Of a stretch of DNA of 64,000 bases, positions 46,216 through 55,469 are shown piece by piece. Both the position numbers and the translations under genes were made by a program. This stretch comes from Porifericola rhodea (GTDB lineage Bacteria > Bacteroidota > Bacteroidia > Cytophagales > Cyclobacteriaceae), in assembly GCF_030506305.1 (NCBI RefSeq), contig NZ_CP119421.1:2868501-2932500 (forward strand). Direction: 5' to 3'. The notes below the pieces were generated by a model. It had not been told where the DNA came from and made no database searches. It saw only the letters and a program-made list of their open reading frames with translations. Positions within the stretch are counted from its first letter, which is position 1. Each line of letters starts with the position of its first letter.

Positions 46216-47048
46216 ATATTAACAATCAGACGTTGATAAGGCACCTCATACTTAAAGTATGAGGTGTTTTTTTTTTTTTGGTGTGATCAATGGGTCGTTT
46301 TAAATTTTGTGCCTCAATTTTTTATTTTTCGTTCTGCTGACCTATTTCTAATTATACTCTGAAATTAGATAATAGAGGGGCTCTCCATTAATTCTGACAT
46401 ACAAGATCTATGCTTGCCTGTACTTCTGCAATATATACAGTTGTTCCCTTCAATAACTCTCAATACATAGTAATTTAATAAGTATATATAACTAATTTGT
46501 TTGGTTATATTTTTTAGCTTATTATTAAAAGCAGAAATGTAATAAAATGATCTTACCTACAATTAAATCATAATTTTAGTCAGAAGAAAAGTAAAGATTT
46601 CAAAGTCCAAAAAGGTTTAACAAATTATATATTTATTAAAATTATAGTTAAATTAAAAAGTGTTAAAAATAACTTTAATAAAAACCATAATTTTTAAAAT
46701 TTATTAAAGTGCTCTTCTCTGCTTTCAGTCTTTAAAAAAGAGGGTAATATTTAGTTTATTTTTATATATAGAGATAATGCAACGTTATTATTTTACTATA
46801 TGCTCAAATATTAAAATATAATACTAAAATATGCTTTATTTATAATTGAAAATTAATATTTAACATTTACATTTACAGCTGACTAAGATTTCTTATGTAA
46901 GCTTAGTGGGTTTTGCGTTAAATATTAGTAAAATGAAGTGTTTATCCATTAAGTATATTATTCTAACCTGACTAAGTATTAATGAAGTCAGGTATTATAT
47001 CCTTTTAATCCTAAGTGGTATGTTTAATTTTAACTTAACTGTAGTTTT
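46216..47048. other. 833-base AT-rich leader upstream of the third susC
   Basis: After the terminator at 46242-46279, the stretch to 47048 is extremely AT-rich, mostly A/T runs between 46440 and 46900. I find no gene, tRNA, repeat array or exact promoter match. It is longer than the other two susC leaders. Confidence 0.5.
46242..46279 (+). terminator. Strong terminator closing SusC/SusD locus 2
   Basis: CACCTCATAC and GTATGAGGTG form a 10-bp stem with loop TTAAA, followed by more than ten T residues. Confidence 0.95.
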
Positions 47049-50000
47049 ATGAGAGGTAATTTTACACAACTATCCCTTGCGGGAAACCTCTTTAGTAAGT
47101 TAGGGTTTTTGCTTCTGGCATGCTTACTCGTGCAAAATGTATATGCACAAAGTAATGTCATTAGCGGAACAGTAACTTCTGCTGAAGACGGCACTCCATT
47201 ACCGGGTGTCAACGTAATTGTAAAAGGTACCAGCGAAGGTACTATCACCAACATTGAAGGGAAATATTCCCTCAAGGTTTCAGATCAGGCTGAAGTTCTG
47301 GTTTTTTCTTTTATAGGTCTTACCAGCGAAGAAGTTGCCATTGGCAACCAGCAGACGATCAACGTAACGATGATGGAAGATATCCAGTCACTTTCCGAAG
47401 TAGTAGTTACAGCGATTGGTATTGAGCGGGAGAAAAAAGCTCTTGGCTATTCGGTGGCCAGCGTAAGCAGTGAGAAAATCTCCCAGGTATCTGAGCCAGA
47501 TCCCTTGAGAGCTGTACAGGGTAAACTTCCCGGAGTAAATATTACCGGTGGTGGTGGAGCTCCCGGACAGTCTACCAAGATCAATATTAGAGGTATTTCA
47601 TCACTTACAGGTAATACCCAACCCCTATTTGTTGTTGATGGTATTCCTTTTGACAACTCAACGAATGCCTTTGACCCTACCGATCCCGGAGCTAGTGCTG
47701 CGCAGGATAACTCAGCATTCTCCAACCGTGCATTTGACCTTGACCCTAACAACATAGAGTCTATGACTGTACTAAAAGGTGCAGCCGCAGCGGCTTTGTA
47801 CGGCTCCAGGGCAACAAACGGTGTAGTAGTAATTACTACCAAGGCTGCTAAAAAGAACTCTAAGAAAGGTCTGGAAGTAACTTATAGTGGTTCATACAAT
47901 GTAGAGCAGGTTTCTAATCTGCCAGATTATCAGGACGTATACTCTCAGGGATCTAACCAGTTGTATAACGCAGGTTTCATCGGTAACTGGGGTGCTCCTT
48001 TTCCTGAGCATGTAGATCGCTTAAACCAGCAGTATGGTACTAATTATTCGCAAATAATATATGGTGGAGAAACTGCCGAGGATGGTACCGTAATTGTTCC
48101 CGCCACACCTGCCGGATATATTCCTCATCCTTTAGTAATGACATCAGTAGGTAGAAGTGAAAGATATGATTTGCTCTTTCCTGAACTGGTAAAAGGATAT
48201 ATCGTAGATGGAGGGTTTGTGACTGATCCTAACGATCCGCTTTGGGGGACAGGTACGCCAGTGGGTGTAGATGTGCCTTTTCAGCCTTATGATATTGTAG
48301 GAGGTTTCTTTGATGAAGGCCGCGTATTTGAAAATAGTATTAATATTACTTCTGGTGGAGAAAAATCAAGCCTTACCGGTGGTTTCTCTCACATGAGCAA
48401 CAAAGGTATAGTACCTAATTCAGAGGCTACCAGAAGCAGCCTAAACTTTGGAGGTAACGGACAGTTAGACAACGGACTTTTTCTTTCAGGAAATGTAACC
48501 TATGTAAACACAACGCAGGAAACTCCGCAGTCTGGTGGTAGCTTCTACGCTGATTACACCACAGCTACTTCTACTTCGTTGTTTCAGCGCCTGTACTACC
48601 TGCCACGTAACTATAACCTGAACGGCTACCCTTATGAAAGTCCGATAGATGGTTCTAATGTTTTTTACCGCGCATTGGATAACCCCCTATGGATTGCCAA
48701 GTATAACAAATACAGAAGTGATGTAAACCGTATTTATGGTAACATGACACTTTCTTACGACATTGGAGAATGGCTTAACTTAACTGCTAAAGGAGGAATA
48801 AACACATATAATGATGCGCGTAAAGATATCGTAAGAAGTGGTGGTGCTTCTCTTCCTGCAGGAAGAATTTACACAGAAGATGTATCTTATACTGAGCAGG
48901 ATTATAACGTTATTGCTACGGTAACAAAAGATATTAATGAGTCTTTTGCTTTTAGAGGTATAGTAGGTTTCAACCTTAACCAAAGAGAGAGAAGTCGTAG
49001 AAAAGTGACCGGCTCAGGAATTATATCAGATGGTCTGGATGGACTTTATAATACTGACGCAACGACACAAACGACCGTAAACTGGGATTTTAGCTCACTT
49101 CGTCGTTATTATGCTGCCTACACAGATTTGCAGTTCTCTTACAACGATTATCTGTACTTAAACGTAGTTGGGCGTAACGACTGGTCTTCTACCTTGCCTC
49201 CCGGAAGTAACAGCTACTTCTATCCTGGTGTAAGTGCATCTTTAATTGTTACTGATGCATTTGATATCGGGGGCAACATCCTGAATTTTGCTAAAATAAG
49301 AGCAGCGAGATCTCAGGTTGGTAATGAGCCAGATCCTTATCTGACAGCTACTTACTTTAATATTCTACAGCCTCTTACTGTTGGTTCTAACGACTACAAC
49401 AGAGCTTCATTACAAAATACACTAGGCAATGTAAATCTGAAGCCAGAGTTTACCACTGAAACGGAAGTGGGCTTAGAAGCTCAATTATTTCAGGGCCGTA
49501 TAGGTTTAGATCTTACCTGGTTCAACAGATCTTCTACTGATCAGATTGCACGTGCCAAGCTACCTGTTACCAGTGGTTTTGATACTGAGTGGGTAAACAT
49601 TGGTGAACTGCAAAATAAAGGTTGGGAGATAGGTTTAGACCTTACGCCAGTTAAAACCAGCAGCGGCTTTACCTGGAACATCTACTCTGCATTTACCAAA
49701 ATTGAAACCAAAGTAGTAGATGCTGGTCCTGCGGGAGAAATATTCGTTGGTGGTCCTCTTTCTACACTGGGTACCATACATAGAGAAGGTCTGCCTTACG
49801 GACAAATCTATGGAAGTATTAACGCCAGAGATGATGAAGGCAACCTGCTTATCAATAAAGATTCTGGTTTGCCGTTCCCTCTACCTACTAATGATGTCAT
49901 TGGCGATCCTAATCCTGACTTCCTTTTAGGTATCACCAATACTTTTACCTTCAAAGGCATTACGTTGAGAGCACTTCTAGACTGGAAACAGGGAGGAGAT

Positions 50001-50489
50001 ATCTACTCAGCTACCGCCGCATCTCTGCTTCTTAGAGGGCAGCTGCAAATTTCCGAAGATCGTGAAGGTTTGAGAGTAATGCCTGGCGTATACGGTGATC
50101 CTCAAACATTTGAGCCAGTACTTGACGAAAATGGTGAAAAAATAGTTAACACAACTCCGGTAACTGCATTTGACTACCACTTTACCAATGGTTTTGGTGC
50201 ATACGGTCAGGATGAAGTGAACGTCTACGATGGTACTACAATTCGCCTGCGAGAAGTTGGCTTGGGCTATACATTACCGACCAATGTACTGGAGAAGACT
50301 CCTTTTGGCTCAGTAAGAGTCATGTTTACCGGACGTAACCTCTGGTTCAAAGCGCCTAACTTCCTGGAAGGTCTCAACTTTGACCCCGAAGTACTGGCTG
50401 AGCCAGCTGGTTCTAACGTGCAGGGATTTGACTATGGCGCTTTCCCTACTACCAAACGTTATGGGGTTAACCTAACGGTAACTTTCTAA
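47049..50489 (+). CDS. SusC/RagA-family TonB-dependent receptor (locus 3)
   Basis: This is the largest of the three receptors, at 1146 residues. The signal peptide ends at VYAQS (about residue 35). The regulatory-like domain (about 37-115) includes LPGVNVIVKGTSEGTITN. SEVVVTAIGIEREKKALGYS is nearly the same as in locus 1, suggesting the two share a recent ancestor. The plug has QPLFVVDGIPFDN and GAAAAALYGSRATNGVVVITTK. Extra length comes from long barrel loops at about 300-420. It is followed by its susD after 67 bases and a further lipoprotein. Ligand unknown. Confidence 0.96.
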   Translation: MRGNFTQLSLAGNLFSKLGFLLLACLLVQNVYAQSNVISGTVTSAEDGTPLPGVNVIVKGTSEGTITNIEGKYSLKVSDQAEVLVFSFIGLTSEEVAIGNQQTINVTMMEDIQSLSEVVVTAIGIEREKKALGYSVASVSSEKISQVSEPDPLRAVQGKLPGVNITGGGGAPGQSTKINIRGISSLTGNTQPLFVVDGIPFDNSTNAFDPTDPGASAAQDNSAFSNRAFDLDPNNIESMTVLKGAAAAALYGSRATNGVVVITTKAAKKNSKKGLEVTYSGSYNVEQVSNLPDYQDVYSQGSNQLYNAGFIGNWGAPFPEHVDRLNQQYGTNYSQIIYGGETAEDGTVIVPATPAGYIPHPLVMTSVGRSERYDLLFPELVKGYIVDGGFVTDPNDPLWGTGTPVGVDVPFQPYDIVGGFFDEGRVFENSINITSGGEKSSLTGGFSHMSNKGIVPNSEATRSSLNFGGNGQLDNGLFLSGNVTYVNTTQETPQSGGSFYADYTTATSTSLFQRLYYLPRNYNLNGYPYESPIDGSNVFYRALDNPLWIAKYNKYRSDVNRIYGNMTLSYDIGEWLNLTAKGGINTYNDARKDIVRSGGASLPAGRIYTEDVSYTEQDYNVIATVTKDINESFAFRGIVGFNLNQRERSRRKVTGSGIISDGLDGLYNTDATTQTTVNWDFSSLRRYYAAYTDLQFSYNDYLYLNVVGRNDWSSTLPPGSNSYFYPGVSASLIVTDAFDIGGNILNFAKIRAARSQVGNEPDPYLTATYFNILQPLTVGSNDYNRASLQNTLGNVNLKPEFTTETEVGLEAQLFQGRIGLDLTWFNRSSTDQIARAKLPVTSGFDTEWVNIGELQNKGWEIGLDLTPVKTSSGFTWNIYSAFTKIETKVVDAGPAGEIFVGGPLSTLGTIHREGLPYGQIYGSINARDDEGNLLINKDSGLPFPLPTNDVIGDPNPDFLLGITNTFTFKGITLRALLDWKQGGDIYSATAASLLLRGQLQISEDREGLRVMPGVYGDPQTFEPVLDENGEKIVNTTPVTAFDYHFTNGFGAYGQDEVNVYDGTTIRLREVGLGYTLPTNVLEKTPFGSVRVMFTGRNLWFKAPNFLEGLNFDPEVLAEPAGSNVQGFDYGAFPTTKRYGVNLTVTF

Positions 50490-50556
50490 AAATATCTGCA
50501 TAATCAGGGCAGTAAGATTACTGCCACCTATGTAAAACATTAAGTAAATTTTCTCT

Positions 50557-52356
50557 ATGAAAATTAATCATATAAAATATTCAATGCTGTTGATGCTATC
50601 CTTATGGATCAGTAGCTGCGAGCTAACTGACCTGGACATCAACGAGGATCCTAACAATCCTACTGAGGCGGCTCCAAACCTTTTGTTATCAAACATTTTG
50701 CTAACAGGGTCTGAGATATTTGCAGAAGACCTTAACTCTAATATGCACAGCTTTGTAGGTATACTGGCGGAGCAAGGTGATGATGGTTTTGATCTTACCA
50801 ACAATACCTACAACTTAGATTGGCAAGAGCTTTTCTATGATCCGCTTAAAGATGTACAGGCGCTCATTGATATAGCCGAAGAGCAGGGCAATAACCCATA
50901 CTATCTGGGTATAGGTCAGTTGCTAAAAGCGTACTACTATAGCTTGATGGTAGAACTTTGGGGAGATATTCCTTACACCGAAGCCCTTAAAGCAGACAGT
51001 GAGGAAGTAATTAAGTACCCAAAATACGATGATGATGCTGCTATCTATCAGGATCTTTTGGCCCTGATTGATGAGGCTATTGCCAACCTGCAACAGAATA
51101 GTGTGGTAGCAGTAACCGGAGATCCAATTTATAATGGAGATGTAAGCCAATGGATTAAAATGGGTAAATCTCTAAAACTCCGTATGCTAATCAACACGCG
51201 CCTGGTACAAGACAATAGCGCGGCTATCACGGCGCTTATTGATGAGAATGACCTTATTCTGAGCGGTTCAGATGATTTTACGTTCCAGTTTAGTAGTATC
51301 AATAACCCTGAAAACGAAAACAGGCACCCCTGGTATGTTGATGGTTACACAACCAGTGCATACAACTTTACTTATCTGGGCCACCAGTTTATGGTAGAAA
51401 TGCTTGACTTTGAGGATCCTCGCCGTCCTTTTTACATCAAACGTCAGACCACTACCATACTGGATCAGAATGATGCCTCTGACCGTCAGACGACACCCTG
51501 CTCTCAGATCACGGGTTGTACGTACGCATATTTGGTGCTAAACCCTGCCATGATTGAACGCCTTTATTCAGATAAGGGAAAGGCCTTTGATGCAGATGCG
51601 GAAGCATTCCTTGCTGGTATATTTGGTCGTGATCGGTCAGACCCATCGGGTATTCCTTTAGATGGTGCTATACGTTCTGCTATCGGTGTGTACCCTGCTG
51701 CTGGCTTATTTGACGATAAACCAGAAAGTGCTTCAGGTAATGCCGGAACAGGTGCCGGGTTGTTTCCTATGATTACTAGTGAGATGGTTAAATTTTATAA
51801 AATGGAAGCTATCTTAACCGGAAACTATGCGGGTACAGAAGCTGATGTACGTGAAATGCTGGAAGATGTAATCAGAGAGCATATTGATAAAGTTGTTGCG
51901 TTTGGGAGAGAGAACGACCCTTCCGGAGTACCTGATGAAGGTGAAAATATAGATGAGTATATTGGAAAACCACTGGGTGACTACACATTAACTACGGAGA
52001 ATGCTGACGGTGAGGAAATAACCACTAATGAGACCGGGGCAATTAATAATTATGTAAACCTTTGGTTAGCCCGCTATGACCAGGCCCCTACAACCAATGC
52101 GAAATTGAATGTAGTATTGAAGCAAGCTTGGTTTACCAACTTTGGTAATGGTTTTGAAATCTACAATGCATACCGTAGAACAGGTTTTCCTAACGACCTG
52201 CAAATCCCAATTCAGCCTCGCCGTGACTTTGCGCTAAGATTACCTTATGCGCAGGATGACCTTAACTTTAACCAAAGTGTGACAGCTGAACAAAAGGATA
52301 TAGCCTTTGACCGTGATAAAATCTTTTTGGATGAAGTAGATGGTGAAGGTGAATAA
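50557..52356 (+). CDS. SusD-like group 2 surface lipoprotein (locus 3)
   Basis: This 599-residue lipoprotein (lipobox ISSC, near residue 21) of the SusD-like group 2 has the opening LTDLDINEDPNNPTEA and the helical block LKAYYYSLMVELWGDIPYTEAL near 125-150. It is about 90 residues longer than the locus 1 relative, with an insertion around 350-420. It should act as the binding lid for the upstream SusC. The next gene starts five bases after its stop. Confidence 0.93.
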   Translation: MKINHIKYSMLLMLSLWISSCELTDLDINEDPNNPTEAAPNLLLSNILLTGSEIFAEDLNSNMHSFVGILAEQGDDGFDLTNNTYNLDWQELFYDPLKDVQALIDIAEEQGNNPYYLGIGQLLKAYYYSLMVELWGDIPYTEALKADSEEVIKYPKYDDDAAIYQDLLALIDEAIANLQQNSVVAVTGDPIYNGDVSQWIKMGKSLKLRMLINTRLVQDNSAAITALIDENDLILSGSDDFTFQFSSINNPENENRHPWYVDGYTTSAYNFTYLGHQFMVEMLDFEDPRRPFYIKRQTTTILDQNDASDRQTTPCSQITGCTYAYLVLNPAMIERLYSDKGKAFDADAEAFLAGIFGRDRSDPSGIPLDGAIRSAIGVYPAAGLFDDKPESASGNAGTGAGLFPMITSEMVKFYKMEAILTGNYAGTEADVREMLEDVIREHIDKVVAFGRENDPSGVPDEGENIDEYIGKPLGDYTLTTENADGEEITTNETGAINNYVNLWLARYDQAPTTNAKLNVVLKQAWFTNFGNGFEIYNAYRRTGFPNDLQIPIQPRRDFALRLPYAQDDLNFNQSVTAEQKDIAFDRDKIFLDEVDGEGE

Positions 52357-52361
52357 TTAAC

Positions 52362-53327
52362 ATGACTACTATGAAAAAATATCCCATATTATATTTTACA
52401 ATGGTTTTGGCAGGCTTGTTAATGCTTAGCACCGCCTGCGAAGACGAAGATTTAAATCCATACATTGAGCCTCTTTCAGGGGTTCATGCTTATGGACAAT
52501 TTGCTGAAGACTCTCCCACAAATTTTATCAAAGGGGAATCTTCGGAAGATCTTAACATTAACTTGCAGTGGATCTCAATAGATGGAGAACTGGAAGTAGA
52601 TAAAATTGATGTATTTGTGCTATTCAATGAAAATTACGTTGACATAGACAGAAACCCTCTTGTTGCTGCTCATGGTGGTGAAGAAGGTAAGTTTTACATG
52701 AGCATAGAAGGTAGTGAGATACCTGCTAACCGTGAGAATACTACAATCTCAATTTCGCAAGAAGATGTTTTTGAGCTTTACAAAGAAGCTACATTTGACT
52801 ATGACGATGATGGTAATGCAGAGTCAGTATTCAGTAATGAATTTAAACCTAGCAGGACGGATAACACCCCCTTTATTTCAGGAGATAACTTTTCTATTCG
52901 TTGGATTCTTTATACTACTGATGGTCTTGTGTTTGACTCATGGTCACCTTCTGTTTGTACTGAGTTACCTGGAGCTAACTGTGAAGTAAGCTGGATACTG
53001 GAGTGTGGGCAGATTATTAAAGAGCCTGCTCAGGACTATACTATATCTATGGCAGATTCTTATGGCGATGGATGGAATGGAGCAGCAATAAACGTAGTTA
53101 TTGATGATGTAACCACATCTTATACACTTGATGCTGGCTCTTCAGGAACAACTGTAGTAACCGTACCCGAAGGTACTACCAGTCTGGCTTTTGAGTTTGT
53201 TTCAGGAGACTATGACTCTGAAGTTACCTATAGCATTACTACAGAGAAGGGCAATACAATTGCCTCTGGTGGTCCTGCACCGCCTGCTGGTAAGATTACC
53301 CTGGATTTATGTACAGAAAATGAATAG
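52362..53327 (+). CDS. Surface lipoprotein with a YGDGWNG domain (locus 3)
   Basis: This 321-residue lipoprotein (lipobox STAC near residue 25; Met4 is an alternative start) is encoded directly after the locus 3 susD. Residues about 30-215 are a beta-rich region I cannot assign. From about 225 to the end a beta domain contains ADSYGDGWNGAAINV, a motif found in various secreted proteins of bacteria and eukaryotes and thought to mark a calcium- or carbohydrate-binding beta-sandwich. It likely contributes to ligand capture with its SusC/SusD pair. Two Cys pairs in the middle could form disulfides. Confidence 0.78.
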   Translation: MTTMKKYPILYFTMVLAGLLMLSTACEDEDLNPYIEPLSGVHAYGQFAEDSPTNFIKGESSEDLNINLQWISIDGELEVDKIDVFVLFNENYVDIDRNPLVAAHGGEEGKFYMSIEGSEIPANRENTTISISQEDVFELYKEATFDYDDDGNAESVFSNEFKPSRTDNTPFISGDNFSIRWILYTTDGLVFDSWSPSVCTELPGANCEVSWILECGQIIKEPAQDYTISMADSYGDGWNGAAINVVIDDVTTSYTLDAGSSGTTVVTVPEGTTSLAFEFVSGDYDSEVTYSITTEKGNTIASGGPAPPAGKITLDLCTENE

Positions 53328-53345
53328 TATCACTTCAACTAACTA

Positions 53346-53372
53346 AAAGGTGCCTTAGGGCACCTTTTTTTG
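53346..53372 (+). terminator. Terminator closing SusC/SusD locus 3
   Basis: GGTGCC and GGCACC with an A/T extension form a hairpin with loop TTAG, followed by seven T residues. Confidence 0.88.
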
Positions 53373-53424
53373 TTTACAATAAAGCCCATTAAACTCACAA
53401 AGTTATTTTGTTTTTTCCTGTGTT

Positions 53425-54669
53425 TTATTTCTCTGTATCTGATCTTACATAGTAAATGATAAAATTCATCATTTCATCAGTTGTATTCCAACCATAAGTT
53501 ACTTCAGCAGGAGGGTAGTTAGGGTTCTCAGGATTATTTGAGGTATTATCGTAGGTAGCTTCGGCGTATATCACAGAGCCGGCAGGAACTTGTAATAAAT
53601 CTTCAAATACATAGCTGGATTGCCAATTAAAATCCCAGTCGTCAATCTTAACAAAGGGCACCAAATCTCCGGCGGGTGTAATAGCAAAAGCCCTGAAAGT
53701 TTTACCCAAAGTGTGCATATGTGGTAAAACGGAAATAACGTCTATTGCCTGCTCCAGAGGGGCAGAGCGCATGTAAAACTTCGGAGTAGTACCTGCCGGT
53801 ATTACGAAGGGCTGGTTAATAATATCAGTCTCACGTAAGGTCATAATTTCTACTTCTTTTACAATAGGCTTATCCGAGAAGTACAGTTTAATAGTAGATT
53901 GGTCTTCCGCTTCTGTAGCTGAGGGTGCATAATGTATATTAAGAATCAGGTCGCTATTTTCAGGAAGAAGCTTGCCTGTACCCTCAGGGTATATGAAAGG
54001 CATATTGCCCGGTACCCAGCCATACAAAAACTCTTCTGCCAAAGGTATTTTATAAAATTCCTGAACCTGTGGGTCTAGCTCAGAGAGGCCATCAATGCCA
54101 CGAATAAGATTGGTGGTGTCAAGCATAATACGACTATGATGCACAAATTGGCGGTTGCCAGGGCGAAACTCTATCGCTTTTAGATATACTTCTTTCTCCA
54201 GCATGGTGGGCAAACAGAAAAAGCGAAACTCTTCCGTAGCAGTAGCAGGAATTGTAAAAGCCTCGCTCATAGTGAGTACCAGGTCTGGCTCGGCTTGCAT
54301 TTGAGACTCAGAATGGTACTCTGGCAGAGTTAGTTTGGTCTTCCCCTCAGGGGCTCCGGAATCTATCCACTGCGCAATTTTATCAATTTCTTGCTGACTT
54401 AATAAACGCTCATTCTGGTAATGCTGAAAAGAGGGATCAGCCTTCCAGGGAGGCATATAGCGGGTCTGGGTTACATATCTGATGAACTTTGAGCGCTTGG
54501 CTACATCTTCGTAAGTAATCAGGCTAAAAGGCCCAACTTCGCCAGGACGGTGGCAGGGTGTACAATTGCTATGGATAATAGGCGCTATATGCTCATTAAA
54601 TGTAAGCTGTTGTGCTTTAAGCGGCACTGAGCATAACAATACCAAAAGCATTGGTATAGTGTATTTCAT
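53425..54669 (-). CDS. Cytochrome c fused to a PHM-like copper monooxygenase
   Basis: This 414-residue exported protein has a signal peptide (about 1-20), a small cytochrome c domain with heme site C36-T-P-C39-H40 and probable axial Met72 in RYMPPW, and a domain like peptidylglycine/dopamine monooxygenases. The full copper ligand set is visible: His177 and His178 (HHSR), His246 (NIHY), His317 and His319 (PHMH), and Met400 in DEMMNFIIYY, which matches the DEM of animal PHM. It could hydroxylate a substrate using electrons from the attached heme. It is divergent from a redoxin gene 117 bases away; in some bacteria the two parts are fused. Confidence 0.85.
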   Translation of the reverse strand: MKYTIPMLLVLLCSVPLKAQQLTFNEHIAPIIHSNCTPCHRPGEVGPFSLITYEDVAKRSKFIRYVTQTRYMPPWKADPSFQHYQNERLLSQQEIDKIAQWIDSGAPEGKTKLTLPEYHSESQMQAEPDLVLTMSEAFTIPATATEEFRFFCLPTMLEKEVYLKAIEFRPGNRQFVHHSRIMLDTTNLIRGIDGLSELDPQVQEFYKIPLAEEFLYGWVPGNMPFIYPEGTGKLLPENSDLILNIHYAPSATEAEDQSTIKLYFSDKPIVKEVEIMTLRETDIINQPFVIPAGTTPKFYMRSAPLEQAIDVISVLPHMHTLGKTFRAFAITPAGDLVPFVKIDDWDFNWQSSYVFEDLLQVPAGSVIYAEATYDNTSNNPENPNYPPAEVTYGWNTTDEMMNFIIYYVRSDTEK

Positions 54670-54786
54670 ATTGGGTTATGTATAACTTCAATAAAGATAT
54701 ACCCTTAGGAGAAAATGGCATATTAGTAACTACAACAATATGTAATATATTAAATTGCTACTGATAATAAAAAGAAGGGTATAGCT

Positions 54787-55410
54787 ATGAAAGCAGGTAA
54801 TTTAAGTATATATAAGAATATTATTTTTTTAATATGGTTATTACTAACATATCATGGTTCTGTAGGGCAAAATAACAATTGGCTAAGTATTTCGCTTGCT
54901 TCTGCAGAGGGCAAGCCCAAAGCCGTTAAAGATATTCTGAGCAGTAACGGACTTATGGTCTTTGTGTTAGATCCTGATTGTCCGGTTTCACAAAAATATG
55001 GTGCTACTATTCGTGAGTTATCGCAGGAATACGAGCAACAAGGAATTGCTTCTGTAGCAGTATATCCTGTAGTAGGTATTACAAAAGATAAAATCAGGAA
55101 GTTTGCAGAAGACTACAATTATCCCTTTACCCACCTGCTAGACCCTCAACTCAAATTCGCCAGAGCAATCAGCGCTGAAGTTACCCCAGAAGTATATTTG
55201 ATCAGTAAAGATGCTAAACTGCTTTATAGGGGGGCAATAGACAATTGGTTTTACGAATTAGGACGCTATCGTAGAATAATTACTGAACACTACCTTAAAG
55301 ATGCGCTTAAGGCCTATCTGCAAGGAGAAACAATTCTAAAAGACAATACTCAGGCTATTGGGTGTTTTATTGGAAGTGGCATGTCAGATAACAATGCTAG
55401 ACACCATTAA
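54787..55410 (+). CDS. Exported redoxin/TlpA-like protein
   Basis: This 207-residue protein has a signal peptide (ending near VGQNN, residue 28) and a thioredoxin fold of the AhpC/redoxin type. Its active-site region DPDCPVSQ has one Cys in place of C-x-x-C, followed by VAVYPVVGITKDKIRKFAEDY and TPEVYLI with the cis-Pro. The C-terminus carries a second Cys in AIGCFIG, as in proteins where a redoxin is fused to a cytochrome c copper monooxygenase. Here the partner is the divergent gene at 53425-54669. It may supply electrons or copper handling to it. Confidence 0.8.
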   Translation: MKAGNLSIYKNIIFLIWLLLTYHGSVGQNNNWLSISLASAEGKPKAVKDILSSNGLMVFVLDPDCPVSQKYGATIRELSQEYEQQGIASVAVYPVVGITKDKIRKFAEDYNYPFTHLLDPQLKFARAISAEVTPEVYLISKDAKLLYRGAIDNWFYELGRYRRIITEHYLKDALKAYLQGETILKDNTQAIGCFIGSGMSDNNARHH

Positions 55411-55430
55411 ATTCATTCTTAACTTAAAGT

Positions 55431-55466
55431 AAAACTGACCTGTAGGAAAGACTACAGGTCAGTTTT
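55431..55466. terminator. Bidirectional terminator between redoxin and M14 genes
   Basis: CTGACCTGTAG and CTACAGGTCAG form an 11-bp perfect stem with loop GAAAGA. A TTTT tract follows on the plus strand and AAAA precedes it for the minus strand. Confidence 0.88.
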
Positions 55467-55469
55467 GTT

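Noticed and set aside
35962-47020. A shared TAAGTGGTA-like string upstream of the three susC genes (35962, 41645, 47012)
   Set aside because: Only two copies are exact and their distances to the start codons differ (76, 62 and 37 bases). It is too short to separate from chance.
36180-47235. Near-identical 17-base strings in susC loci 1 and 3 as a recombination repeat
   Set aside because: They encode the conserved VNVIVKGT segment of the regulatory-like domain, so protein-level conservation explains them.
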